Shown here: in pieces, positions 23,301-35,958 of the stretch
Numbering within the stretch: position 1 is the stretch's first letter
Layout of the letters: every line of letters starts with the position of its first letter
Program-made: the position numbers and the translations under genes
Notes under the pieces: model-generated
Told to the model about the DNA's origin: nothing
The model's database searches: none
Seen by the model: the letters and a program-made list of their open reading frames with translations, nothing else
DNA from: Vermamoeba vermiformis
Taxonomy: Eukaryota; Tubulinea; Echinamoebida
Reading direction: 5' to 3'
NCBI GenBank assembly: GCA_045837725.1
Contig: JBEWZL010000127.1
Coordinates: forward strand, 62,001-126,000
Length of the DNA stretch: 64,000 bases

Positions 23301-26300
23301 AGTAGCGACCTTCTTTCTGTAAATAATGAAGCGCCAGTGGAATATAATGATGAACACGAATAAGACCGCGAATGGAATGTCAATCAACAGCTCGAAAAAT
23401 GCATAAAAGACTGCAACGTGAGGACCGATGTTCAAATCAACAGAGAGCATCAGCTGATAATAGTTCAACTTGCTCAAGGCCTAGTAGGAGGGTTATTATT
23501 AGCAACGTGTTAAAAATGACGTATTTGCACGTACTTCTTTCATACGACGAATCATCTTTGGTGCTTTGAATCCAGTCACAAGCACGACAATGGCGCACAG
23601 AGCTGCCGGAATATCAACGAACAAGAGTGAGAACTGCATTAGCGCGACACCTCTCTTGTCGGAGTTGGTGCTGATCTAGATTTTCAGTTAGAACTTGTCA
23701 AGTACTAAGTGACGGTAACACTTACCGATTTGAGCTGGTGGTACATGACCTTTGAACGCCAGAGCAGAGCGAAAACGATCATCGTCATAATAATGAAGGG
23801 CAAGTCAACGATGGTCAAACCAAAGAATTTGAAGATGACACCGTGCACCTTCAGTCCCTTCTTATCTTTCAATGACGCTTTCATTTCACTTCTGTGCCAC
23901 AACAACAGCGTGACGATGACGTAAGCTACGAGTGCAAAAATGTCCAAGAGAAGCGAGACTAGTTGTTCCATTGCTATAAATCTCTTGTCATTAACCGTCT
24001 TTGCAGCTGCCAATTCTTGATAAAGCTCGCGAGCTCGCCAGCCAGTGCAAAATACGATTAACGAGGCGAGCATGAATGGCAAGGACAGCAAGGCTTGGAA
24101 GAAGTGCTTGCACACGATGACGTGCACCATGAAGTCGGTGTGTTTCTAATTGATCATTAGTACTCACTTAAGTCCGATCCAATGACTTACATCGAGCTCC
24201 GTTTCATATGGTTGCACGTGCCATCTGGTCAACTTAATGAAACCAAGACCTAACACCATGGGCACATCAAAGATAAGGCAACAGAACATCTCGGTGACGA
24301 AGAAGCGTTTGTCTTTGATAATAGCAGCCTGCCGCAGAATGAGTACCATCACGATAATCGAAATGGCAGATAACTTACCGCTGTGACTTTCTCTCGTGTG
24401 CGCTTGAATCTATAGACTGTAATTGCGAGGATGAAATACATAACGAGGAAGGGGAAGTCGACAATTGAGCTGAAAAAGTGTCTGAGGATTGTGTCCTGTC
24501 GCGGGCGATAGGTCAAGTCCTTTGTGTCTTTCTGCACTTCAGCCAATCTCCACGGGTTCAAATACAAGCAGCCAAGAGCAAACGTCACGAGAGGATCCAA
24601 CATGACGCAAACGAAGAAGGTGCGGACAAGGTAGTACTGTTGTTCATCGCTCTTGCCCTTAATGCTGGCACGGAAATCAGAACTGCGCCACGAGAGCACG
24701 ATCACAACTGTTTGCAAGATGATTGGCATGTCACGAATGGTCCACCAGAAGTGTTTGAAAATGACCTTCTCGCGTTCTAGACCGGATTTGAGCTACCAGA
24801 TTGTTTCGTTAGTGGAACTATAGAGACACTTTATTACACGTACCTGCATCTCATTGCGCATACTCTTCAAGTGCCACACAAATAAGGCGACAAACAAGCC
24901 AGCAACGAGCGAAAGTACATCAAGAATAATGCAAAGGAACTGCTCCAGGACGATTGTTCTTCTTTGCCAGTTATCCACAGCCTAATGTTTTCATTAATAA
25001 AAGGAATCAGTTAAGATGATAGACTAACCTGTTTGAGTGCCTTGTATTGCGCCACTGTTCGCCAAGTCAAGCTGTTAACGAGCAACAGCAAAAAGAAGGG
25101 CGTGTCGTACAAAGTACATAGGAGACCGTGATATAGCTCGACATTGTATTCCATTTCGCTAACGGGCTGAGGATTGGCATCGTTCGGATTTACTGGTACT
25201 CGCACTACGGGGAGATGCCAGCGAGTGATGTATAAAATAGCGTGCACAACTGGCTTGGGAATATCGAGCAGCAAGAAAGCCAATTGTTGGAACACGAACT
25301 TTCTGCGTTTACGAGAGTTAATTTCCTATTAAACGTTAGTCCGTGACGAAATCATATTGCGTTATGCTACGTACAGTGCTCAAGAACTTGTACACTTTAA
25401 CGGTCCGCCAAGAGATCAACAGCAAAGCGGAGACTATAATGGCAGGCAAGTCTAATATGGTGATGAACATGAACTCAATCAGCTTCAGATTCCTATCGAA
25501 CTGCGTCATATTCTTGGTCTCTTCTACCATCATGCGATAGTTCCAGCGAGTAATGAATATAAAGATGTAAGCGACAATAGACAACACATCGGTTATCATC
25601 TCGAAGGCGTATCTATAAACGATCTTCGTGCGTCTGTGTTTCATAGTTTCCTGCAATTAAATTAGCACATTTTTGAAGAAATTTGGGACTTACTTTTTCA
25701 AGATCAGCATTCATTCGCTTAAACTTGTAGAAAGCAATTGCTAGAAGCAAGTACAAAACTATTGTTGGCAGGTCAATGATCTGCCAAATGAAGTACTTGA
25801 GAGTGGTTGCGTGCCACTCAATGCCCTTCTTGTCTTTGATTCTCGTCATGTACTCCTTTGCGTGCCATCTCAACACGTAGATGAATACGAACATCACAGC
25901 GGCAGGAATATCAAACAATCCGCTGAAGAAGTGGTCCACCGCAAGAACTCGTCGCTCGTATGCTGTTGTTGCCTGTGAAGGATTAATTGATTAATTACTG
26001 TACTACTTAGAGGTGCTGATTACGTACGGCTTTGAAGCGCTTGTAAAGTGAAGGCAATCTCCACACAAATAAGATCGATACTACGCCCAGTAAGACAAAA
26101 GGCAAGTCGTAGATCCATTGAGCGAAGTGCCATAACACCAACCCACGTCGAGTGGATGAAGGTTGCTATTGAAGTGTCAGACACGACATGCACAATTCTG
26201 AAACAGTACTTACAGTTACAATATCTTTCCACAAGGCAGGGGCTCTCCAAATAGTTATGGTCATCGGAATGATGAGCAGGTACACCGGTATGTCTAGCAG

Positions 26301-27328
26301 TACTTTGAGCGCGACGTAGATGGTCTCTGCTCGTTGTGCCAGCTCTCCGTGCTTGTCACTAACAGCTCTGAGTTCGTTGTATCTCCAATAAGTAATAAGA
26401 ACTACGAGATAGAACGGTGCAACGAGCCAATCAATGAGCGTGAACATGAGCTGATGCAACACGTGCTTTCTGTAGCTCGTGATGCGTGTCTTGTTCGGCC
26501 ATTGAAAGAGGTGTCTAATTCTGATTACTAGTGCTGCAACCACGAGAGTTAAAGCAGCGGTAAGGAGATCCAATTGAGCGTCCCACGACGAGTACCAGTA
26601 GCGAACCCTGGATGGAGTTAAAAATTTCGAATTTTACACAAGTGTAATTTGTGCGTACCAATCAATCTTGTTAAGCTTTAGCTTCTTTTGGCCGAAGTGT
26701 TGAATGCCAAAGAAACCCGAAATCATTCCCGAATAGAGAGCTAAAAATAGAATTCAAAAAACTTTCGTTCCTTAACCGTTGCAAGTTAACTTACCAATGA
26801 CTGATGCAATAGTGCTGATCTTTTGTACGGTATCACTTTCATTATGCGATAGACTGTTCGCTAGATTATAAACTCCGTACCCTTGCAAAGCAACCCACGG
26901 CCAAAATGCCACAGAAAAAATCCACCTGTATTAATCTTATTAGAAGAGGATATAGTATGTACCAATCGATCAATTAAAGTTGAAAATAAATTCAAGATAT
27001 TTTTGAGATTAAATTTGAATTACCTGAATATGCCTAAAAGAGCATATGTCACTCCATAAGACTGAAATACTGAGTGTAATAGCACCGGCTCGGTAACTTT
27101 AAGGTATAGATATGTTGGAAGTGCACATGCTGACAAGACTATCATCAGGATCGCCCTGCTGAGAAAGTAGGGAATTTTAAGGACCTTAAGGACAATAGGC
27201 TCCTCCATCTTGTCTGTATATCGTTCTACAGTTGCATGTGGTCTATATTTTAAGTTGAAAGGTGTTTTGGGGACAAAACCCAATTTATCTGAAACCGCCG
27301 AAAATTCAGCTCGGGAATTCTGACGCAT
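20355..27328 (-). CDS. Giant multi-pass membrane protein of D-[ILV]-P/W-R repeats with embedded F-box
   Basis: A protein of about 1,750 residues in some 25-30 exons. After an N-terminal part with several hydrophobic segments come about 26 copies of one unit (coding region about 26570-22000): a few aromatic residues, then [ILF]-x-D-[ILV]-P, about 16 hydrophobic residues, then W-[RH] and a short basic linker ending near Tyr/Leu. Examples: LFDIPAAVMFVFIYVLRWHA, ILDLPAIIVSALLLISWR, LIDIPFAVLFVFIIIFHWRF, FLDVPCAVLLIILLLSWR, IVDLPFIIMTMIVFALLWRS. Each unit looks like one transmembrane helix with an acidic start and a basic end. An F-box follows (DAVPQEVILQ / IMTYLPAKALARLSFCNQ ... SLWQALIEKDF), then several more membrane segments and a basic C-terminus. 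Most introns are phase 0 at unit boundaries. I recognise no family. A membrane-anchored SCF receptor is one possible reading of the F-box. Confidence 0.87.
22000..26570 (-). repeat. Array of about 26 membrane-repeat units, exon-encoded
   Basis: Degenerate protein repeats of about 46-50 residues. Exons hold one, two or three units and nearly all end in phase 0 just after the basic linker (for example ...YKALKQ, ...NADLEK, ...VYKFLST, ...RNEMQ, ...KKVAT). DNA identity between units is low, so the expansion is old. Confidence 0.82.
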
Positions 27329-27539
27329 TCAACTGACGTCGACTGTCTACTAATAGGCAACATGTTATTATGTTCAATAAATATATTTACATTATACTTA
27401 TTACAAGATTGCGAGCTCAAGGCTTAAACGGCAAGACTAGATGGGTTGCTTAAATATCTCGGGAACTTCCCTGATACCACGTGGCACCAATGCCAAAATA
27501 GCCGATTAAGCAAGCGCTACTATACATCATGCTGGCTAA

Positions 27540-28531
27540 CTACTTGTTCGCCATTTTTCTTCTAAATCGTTCAAAAGCAATGCTGTCGGTGGCGTTATCG
27601 GATAATTGATCGATGGTCTTTTCCTTTGCTAGAATTCTGGTCAGTGCCAACATCATCTAAGGACTGGTATATTTTGACCTACCAAACCTCGGCACCACGT
27701 CATCTTGTTCTTGAACCTGTTTCTTGCCTCCTTCCAGTAGTTTTTGTCTCGCTCTTTCAGTCTCTTCAATATTCTGTTGCTTGTAAATAGAAGGCAGCTC
27801 GACCTCTTGTACTAGGCCTGCGTTGTGGCTTGTCGAGTTGCCATCGCTCAGTACTCTGTCAGCCTCGATCTCGCTCGTGTAAGCCCTCTACGAAATCGCT
27901 ACGTTAGATCGGGCAAAAAATTAATTAAAGCATTACTTACACTCGGTCTAGGTGTCTCCGTCGATGTACTTTTAATATCTTCCTTGCTCACAAGTCCACC
28001 CTGATTGCTTGCCAGTCTTTTTTCGATGTACTCGTGCCTTTCGGTAATTTAGACATTACTGCTCAAATTAACGCGCCAAACGATGTTACTTACATTTTAA
28101 GTTCTAGTCTATCCACAATATCAGCTTGTGAGGTGAACTGCTCGCCTAAACTCTGAACTGACTCGTCTTTTTTCTTGGCGGATCCAGAACTTCCTGGCTC
28201 AACCGCTACTTCTAAGCCCTTATTTCGCAATCGAAATTGTTGAAGAATTTTTGTTTCTTCTAACCGCTGCCTAAAGAAACAGTCAGCGGAGTGAAAAAGA
28301 AAAGAAAAAGCAAATAAATTATCTAAATTTTATCTGCGTATTATTTTGATGGGAAAGAACTAGAAGATAATGTTTATTATTAAATTCCTCCAGAAAAATA
28401 TTTTGTGAATTATTTCGAATTTCATACTTGATCAGTTCAGCTTCCTCTTCATGATCCTCGTCTGTCTCCTCGCGCTTACGCTTTCTGAACTTCTTTTTTT
28501 TATCTATCTTCGCGGCTGTATCGTCACTCAT
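27540..28531 (-). CDS. TLS1/C9orf78 (Hep59) family splicing-associated protein
   Basis: A small, charged nuclear protein of the TLS1/C9orf78 family, which associates with the spliceosome. It begins with a basic stretch (KKKKFRKRKREE) and an acidic patch, then IKQRLEETKILQQFRLRNKGLEVAV, a good match to the family's N-terminal RLxETRxxQxxRKRxxG motif. The middle is polar, with QADIVDRLELK and RPSRAYTSE. The end (ILAKEKTIDQLSD ... FERFRRKMANK) matches the family's basic C-terminus. At least five exons; start ATG at 28531, TAG stop at 27540-27542. The family has no enzymatic domain; a splicing role here is by homology only. Confidence 0.72.
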
Positions 28532-28662
28532 GGTTGCTGCTTTGAACAAAATTCAGTAATGACGTCACAACGATCGGTTTACTTTTTGACACGCGCGCGA
28601 AAAATTAAGATTACTATTTATTTAAATAAAAAACTAAGATACTCGACATGATATTAGCACGT

Positions 28663-29650
28663 TTAAGCTTCGTGAGGTTTAACGGCGCTGTCGAGACCAG
28701 CTTGAGGGGCCAGGCCTTGACCGACCAGACCGAGCTTCTCTTTCTTCATTTCAGTGGGCCACATGATGCGGTAGAACAAGTGAGCAGAGGCAGCTTGAGC
28801 AGTGCCAATGACCAAAGGACCTACAACAGGCACAGACATGATAGCAGCGAAGGGCAAGTAGAATCTTGACGCAAAAGATATGAGCATAAAATTTCACGCG
28901 AAACCAACAACGGTAACTTACCCTAACATAGGCCAGCGCTTCTCTCTGTACAATCTGCGCTGCTCTTCGTAGCCCATGCGCTTATAGTGACGAGTGTAAG
29001 GGCTCATCATATTCCAGCAGAGTTGTTCGGCAGATACGATAAATTGACCGAGCGGGGCCAACATGCCGAACACGGGAATCCAACCAAGAGCTAGCAATGC
29101 CATCGACAACCATGACCAGTGCCATTTAGTGCGCCTGTTCGTGCGTGAGTCATCGGAGGATCTTTGTCTCAATTTAGTTTGAATCGAATCTCTCATTCGT
29201 GAGGACAAAGGATTGTCGAGGACCTTCAATTCGTCCAAAAAGATGTTGTCGAGCACTAAGGGGTTCTTAGCTCGTGTCCAGTTCAAAGCCCAAATTGGCA
29301 ACAGGGTGAAGATCTGGATGATGACACCTGGTGCTAGCATGAATAAGCCGAATACTATCGGCGAGAAGAAGATGCAGGCCAATGCAAATCCACCGAGGAG
29401 AATGGCGTATTGTTTGCCCCAAGCCCTAGCACGCAAAGTTAGTATCAAGTTCGACGATCAAGCTGCGGACACGTGACACTTACTTGAACAGCCTTGAGAA
29501 CAGCTGTCTAAGCTCACCGTTGGTGAAACTCGATAGGGTGCCATTGAGGGCGATCTTTGCGCCAGTCAGCATTGATTTCATAGGGTATTCTGAGTTGATG
29601 TAACCCTTGTCCGAAAGGAACTTGCGGGTATTACTTTTTACGTAATCCAT
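28663..29650 (-). CDS. EI24/RRT8-like multi-pass membrane protein
   Basis: About 280 residues in three exons: MDYVKSNTRKFLSDKG..., a middle exon with hydrophobic segments (AILLGGFALACIFFSPIVFG, MLAPGVIIQIFTLLPIWAL, WLSMALLALGWIPVFGMLA), and a last exon with FAAIMSVPVVGPLVIGTAQA then ASAHLFYRIMWPTEMKK. The small-residue-rich GPLVIGTAQAASAHLFYR segment resembles EI24/RRT8-type ER or lipid-droplet membrane proteins, but I cannot confirm the family. Transcribed in the same direction as the TLS1-like gene 131 bases downstream. Start ATG at 29650. Confidence 0.65.
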
Positions 29651-30417
29651 TGTTGTTTTAATCGATAGAAAATAATATTATTGAATTTTGGACCAGAAGG
29701 AAGCTATAAAAAGGGACCAGAAACGTGCCAAGGTAATTTTCAATCAAATCTCAACTAAATTATAGAAGCAATTCAATTGGACGCAGAAGATTATTTATAC
29801 TTGCCATATTGAATCGTGTGACAGTACTGAATTTTTTGTGTCTCAAAATCTGCGCTGAACTCAAAATTGCAACGGCTACCTCGTTTTGGTGGGATGTTAA
29901 GCTTCACGGCGTGCGTTAACAAAGATATTGATTTGATCGTTATGGCTGAATTTCACGGTGTATTATTAACATGTGGTTGTGGTTATGCGCTGATATGGTC
30001 AAAAGATTGTGCGGACCTGCAGACACGTTGACTTTTTTTTTCACCCGTCACTTTAACTTCAAATTGGTTTGCTGAACAACCATCCATGAACAAACCGTTA
30101 AAAAGAGAAGATTGTAGTGTAGTATATTTATCAAAGTAATAGTTGAGAACTTTAACCGGTTGCAGGAACAAGATCAAGTTAAGCGAAAAGGTATTTTTGT
30201 TTAAATATTATTGTATTAGTGTTATTATAATATAGAGCAATGGGTGCAGCTCTTGTATTACAAAAAACGTTTAGGAATTTTTAGAGAATTATTGCGAGTA
30301 GCATAATTAACTTTTTGACCTTGCGCTAACGCTTGTAATTTTGCAGAACATCGAACATCATTTGAATAGAATATTGAAAGTATAGAAGCAAAGGAAAACG
30401 TCAATCGTTTCGCAACC
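29651..30417. other. Divergent intergenic region
   Basis: About 770 bases between the EI24-like (-) and IBtk-like (+) start codons, the largest gap in the window. A plausible 5'-UTR intron for the IBtk-like gene runs from about 30191 (donor GTATTT) to 30346 (acceptor TTTGCAG). No coding exon, RNA gene or repeat is evident. Confidence 0.45.
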
Positions 30418-33400
30418 ATGCGAAAAAATTCGATCAAGGAGGTCTCGCAATTATGCGAGGGCTCTCCGACGAATAGGTATGACAATTTATATTGTTGTAT
30501 CGCGATTGTTTACACGTACTTTTTAGCTATTTAATTGCTGAAGAAAAGACCTGGATCACTCACGAGACTTGGATCGACGAAGAAGAGACCACCCGCCGAA
30601 GTCTATTAGTAAACAATAGTGATTTATATAATTTAAAATCCGAAGCACAAAAGTGCGAAGATGAATGGCAGCGAAAAGGACAGGAACGCTGCATCCAGAA
30701 GCGGTTACTGATCGCGAGCGCGCTTGGTCTTGAAGACGCAGTCGAGCGATTGGTTCAATCGGGTGCCGATCCATGCTTTAAACAGAACAAGTTCGGATTC
30801 AGGTACGCGGCTGTCTATTAATATAAATTTCTCTAAAAGGAAAGACTGGCGGTTCGTGATCTGCCAATGTTTTTCAAACTTTTTCTAACTCGTATTGACG
30901 TACTTTACAGCGCACTGAACTTTGCCGCAAGTACGCGACAACTGGTGTCGTTGTTGAATTTAATGAAGAAAAGGAAAATCGCGGATGTGGATGCTTCAAT
31001 TGAAAGCTCCAAGTATCAGTACAACCCCTTAGATCTGTTGTACATTGAGCTCAGTCATAGATTGTATGACAAACACGACGACGACATACATTTGAGTGAG
31101 TTATTCAGCTTTGGCGATGGCTCTCACTTCCAGTTGGGTCACGGTGATTCGATGCCGCGACAAATTCCTAAAAAGGTTAAAGCCCTCGATGGCGAGGACA
31201 TAGCCGTGCTCTCATGCTCTGACGTGCACTCTGCCATTCTCACTAGCAATGGCAAGTTGTACACATGGTACGTGAAACAACCAGCGCAATTATGGTCGAG
31301 TGGACTAACCTTTCACTGAACAGGGGCAAAGGAGACATGAAGACGCACGAGTTCTCCAAGCTCGGTTACGAAGACGTGGCAGTACAAGTAACGCCGCGTC
31401 AGATTATGAACAGCGTTACTTGCGTTGATGTCGCCACGAGCAACAATCACACAGCTGTTGTGACCAATGACGGTTCATTATTCACTTTTGGTAAGCTTTT
31501 CTGCTGCTTTAGTGTCCGGTAGAAGGGTCATAATAATTTTCTAATTCAGGTCAAGGAGCTGATGGCCATCAGTTGGGTCACGGCAAGGCAGAACTCGAGT
31601 CACCTATCAAACGAGTTCTCGCTCTCAAGACTAAGGTGGTCACTAATGTTGCGTGTTCTGACAATCACACGGTGTGTCTGACGAGTGACGGACAAGTCTA
31701 CACTTTTGGACGAGGCTCTCATGGACAGCTGGGCCACACTTTGTTCCAAAACGAACATACCCCGCGATTGGTACGTAAATTTATTTGTTAACTTAATGAT
31801 GGGGCTAATTGATACCTTAGGTATCCTCTTTGACCAATCTTATCGTCAAATCAATTAGCTGTGGCCCGAACATGACAGCTGCACTCACGGAGCACGACGA
31901 TGTTTACTATTTTGGCAATGGAAATCCTCGTCCTGAACGAGTGGTGTTCCAGTTCTCAAATGGTCAGACTGGCTACGTGAGCATCTTCCGCAAGTGCAAG
32001 ATTAAACAAGTGGTGTGCGATGAGAACCACATCCTCGTGTTGACTACCTCAGGCGAGCTCTATGTATTCAATCCAAAGGACATTCGCAAATCTACTGGCG
32101 GTCAGCAGCCAGCGCGATTGTTGAACATCAACGAGAAGAAGATTGCGTACGTGGAGGCCAACAATAACCAAGCCGTGGCCTTAAGTGAACACGGCGAAGT
32201 TTATCAGTGGAGTCTCACGGACGATGACAAAAAAGTGAAGCCACAGCGCATTTTGCTTGGCTGGCGCGTCAAGAAAATTAAGCGCAGCAAACAGCACACA
32301 CTGTTAGTGGTTGATAGAGCACTGCCAGTGTCTCACCGGATGTTCCAAGCCGCTTGCAAGAGCCTTGTAGAGCCTGACGAGGCATCAGCAGACCTCGAGC
32401 CTCAGTTTGCTGATTTGAAAGTCTCTTCAGGAGACTTGCCTGAACTAGACAAAGACGAGGAGTTATTAGAGATTGAAGATCTGGAAAAGCGTTATGGAAG
32501 TCCACGCGAAGAAGATGTTGAATACGACATTCCAGAGATCTCTCGCAAGTCTTTGATTGAAGATTTGACCGATCTGTTGGACGACAAGGCCACAGCTGAC
32601 GTCGCTTTTGTGATGGCACCAAAGCCTGTTGAAGGAGATGCGTCACCATCGTCAGATCAGATTGCTGTAGTTCAAGCTCATCGTGTCATCCTGTCACGTC
32701 ACCCACACTTTGCAGCGTTGTTCAAAAACAACCAACAGCGATGCGATCGCTTGAAGACACTACTGCAACGAATTCCAACCAACCAACTGGGCATAGACCG
32801 AGACAAGGCGACTGTTCTCTTGGTTGAAGTTGACACGAAAGAAGATGTCGAGGCATGCCAGTGCGCGATGATTGCACTTGTCAATTATCTCTATGGCAAT
32901 GAACTCAATATGTTCTGTGCTCGCAAAGGACTCTCCAAAGAGCTTAAGAAGCAGATCAAGAAGCAGCTCTTGGACCTGGCCATTCAGTTCAATGTCAGTC
33001 ACGTTATGAAGTCGCTAGGCCATCACGTGCGTGGCACTCAATACGTGGAACTGGCACCATTGACTGAGCATTTACGACATCAACTCAATGCTGCTAATAG
33101 CAACCAAGCTGGCAACTTGGCAGACTTGAAGATCATCGTTGAAGGGCGTGAAGAGGTCAAGGCTCACAAGTCCATTGTGTCGACGCGCTGCCAGTACTTC
33201 AAGATGTTGCTCGGAACAGAGTACAGCCATTACAAAGAGAGCTCATCAGGCCTCATTGTCATGGAAGATATTCCGCGTGAAACTCTGTTACACGTCCTCG
33301 AGTTCATTTACACTGGCCAGTTGCCTGCCAAGCTGACAATCACGCAGTTGATGAACATGATCATTGTGGCTGATCGATTGCTGCTGACTCAATTAAGCAC

Positions 33401-34743
33401 AATTAGTCAGATTGAGGTGATGAAGCAATTGGCTATTGAGAATGTCACCTCCTTGTTGGACAATGGTTTGATCTTCGGTTTGAAGTGGCTCATCAAAGGA
33501 TGCCTCGACTTCATTCTGCGCAATGTGGAAGTGATGATCCGCACGGACTGTTTGCCGTCATATTTATTTAACACCGACAATCAGTCTGCACGCCATGACG
33601 AAGAGGAACCACGTCATTTGGCGGCTAAAGAACTGACAGACGAAATAATACAACGATGCAAAGACGAGCCTTTTGAATTTTTCACGGTTGAACACAAAGA
33701 ATACATTCAAAAGTTGTTGCAAGAGGTTATTGAAGAGTTAAAGGCTTCCCCAGCAAAGAAACAACAAAATGTTAACAACAATGTCAATGGCAATTCTAAC
33801 AGCGGCAAGAAGAAGAAGCGGAAGAATAGCATGCCCAATGTCCAGCCTAATGTCCAGTCACAGCCCAGTCCCACGACCAGCATTCCAATTGAACCCAAGC
33901 TTACCGGCCAATCACCTATGAATTGCGTCTACCCCACCAAACAGCCTTCAAACTCCACCACGCGAATCTCCAACGAACGGCACATCGCGTGTACAGTCCA
34001 CTCCGCCCTTGAGTCCTACACTGCCCTCAACACCTCCTACTAAAGTGCCAGCCTCACCTCCCACTCCATGGGCCGCGAACACGGTAGCCTCGCCCCCTCG
34101 CGGTCCCTCCTTGCTCGACATTCAACGCGAGCAGTCCAAAACACCACAGCAGAACAAGACCCAGTCCACTCCTGTGCGCAAACAACCAGCCACTGCAAAG
34201 ACTAATGGGCACTCACCTACTGTCAAGAGCAACGCCAATTCACCGATCAATCGCAGCGGCGGTGATGTAGTTATTGTGACCAAGCCGCGCAAAGGCAATG
34301 CCAAACAACCAGCGAGTCCGACATCGACTTCGGGCGAGTTAAACAAGTCTGCCGAGACAAAGAGCAGTCCTTGGGGCAAGCCTACTAACGCCCCTAGTGC
34401 TCCTCAAAGTGCTGGTAAAACTTCACTGGTAGATATTCAGCGCGAAGAGCAACAGCGCAATGGTAAACCTAGTACGAACAGATCTGCCAACGGAGGAAGT
34501 GTCTGGAAACCACCACCAAAGCCTTCTAGCAACTTGACGCGCATTCAAAATGAAGAAAAGAAGAAGAAAGACCGACCAGGCCAAGGATCGGGCGTGTTCA
34601 AGTCGTTGAAAGAGATCCAAGATGAGGAAGAAGCGGTTGCACAGATCGCACTGTTTTATCAACAAAATGGCTTTGATGAAGTTACGAGCATGAAAATCGC
34701 TCGTGGCGAGATCATAGCACCCGATGAAGAACTGTATAAATAA
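30418..34743 (+). CDS. IBtk homologue (ankyrin-RCC1-BTB-BTB)
   Basis: Homologue of the inhibitor of Bruton tyrosine kinase, a cullin-3 adaptor. About 1,300 residues. Domains in order: ankyrin-like segment (LLIASALGLEDAVERLVQSGADPC), RCC1 repeats (FSFGDGSHFQLGHGDS, FGQGADGHQLGHG, TFGRGSHGQLGHT), a first BTB with a large insert (TADVAFVMAPK ... VVQAHRVILSRHPHFAALF), a second BTB (ADLKIIVEGREEVKAHKSIV ... LEFIYTGQLP), and a Pro/Ser/Thr-rich tail with four short motifs (SLLDIQREQ, SLVDIQREE, NLTRIQNEE, SLKEIQDEEEA). The last is followed by IALFYQQ, matching the IBTK C-terminus. Frames before and after about 33919-34043 differ by one base; the downstream tail clearly belongs to this protein. Start ATG at 30418. 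Confidence 0.9.
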
Positions 34744-34812
34744 AATTAATTTCTGCGGCCAATAATAATTGTGCAACGGTTTTTTTTGGCTTTTTTATTT
34801 TCCACCCAAATA

Positions 34813-35916
34813 ATGGGCAACAACTACTCTCGCAGTGATTTGTTAAATGTTGGAACTACAGTTGCTGAGGCAGCCCTAGATCTGCCTCGCCCTACTGGTA
34901 GTGCCACACCTTTGATACTGGAAATGTTGCCCGTTGAATTGTGGGAGCTCATATTTTCATTCTGCGCGGATAAGACACTGGCCATTGCAGTGCCTCGTGT
35001 TTGTAAATTCACTCGCGAGTTGGTGCATCCGAACTGTGGAATTTGGAGGGAGAAATGTAAATCCAAGGGCATCACTTCCATTGGAAGTTCAAATTTGACT
35101 TGGAAGAGACGGTATTTTTCTAGTAAGTATTGACAGTTAATAATTATGATTTGCTCTAGTACGTCGTAGGCCAAAATTACGAATTCCAAATTTAAATTGC
35201 AATTTAAATTATTTTAACCCAGCCTAACGCTTTACTTTCGTCTAAATATTAAAATAATATTTTCAGTGCTCTTCAAAATGTTTCCGTTGCTTGGCTTTGT
35301 AATTGGTTCCTCGACGTACAAACAACTCACCGATCATTCGGGCTCAACTGCCGGTAATTCGGGCCAATCGCGTTACGTGACCATTGAAAAACATAACTTC
35401 TGGGTGAACGAACAAAGCATATTTACGCACATGTATATTGCGAGAGGCATCTACCCGATCCCACCGTACGCCATAATCTCAATTTATATTATTAATACTG
35501 ATTGCCTAATTAGGGAATGGGAGGCTTTTGGAATCACGTGGAACAGATCGTGGCTCGCTTACAAAGAACTTTTTAAGCAATGGAACGGAAATTTCGAAGT
35601 CGTGACTGCACCACATTACCGAGACTTCCAAAACAAACCTTGTTTTTCCGCCCGATTGACAACTGTAGCATGTGACTCGGACGATGTGTGCTACATGGTC
35701 GATCTCAATTTCAATTATTCCGAGGGTAAGACGCCTTTGTAACTCTAGTTTTACTGACTACTTGTGGCAGGCAAAGAAGATTCACCGAACACGCTGTACA
35801 GCATTTCAATCTCCTCGCACAATTACATCGCAGCGAAAGACTACAAACAAGTCTACAAGGCACAGAAGATCATTGACAAGCCGGCACAGTTAGATCTGAA
35901 TAACATTGCTAAGTAA
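34813..35916 (+). CDS. F-box protein with N-terminal MGNNYS
   Basis: About 310 residues in three exons. An F-box lies near residues 35-85 (LEMLPVELWELIFSFCADKTLAIAVPRVCKFTRELV ... WREKCKSKG). The next ~200 residues (VIGSSTYKQLTDHSG, HNFWVNEQSIFTHMYIARG, AFGITWNRSWLAYKELFKQW) have no domain I recognise. The start MGNNYSRS has Gly2 and Ser6, the pattern of an N-myristoylation signal, so the protein may be membrane-anchored. It begins only 69 bases after the IBtk-like stop codon and ends 42 bases from the converging RCC1-BTB gene. Confidence 0.8.
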
Positions 35917-35958
35917 ATGTCGCTCAGTTGTTTCACCTTTAAACCACGAATAGTCCTA

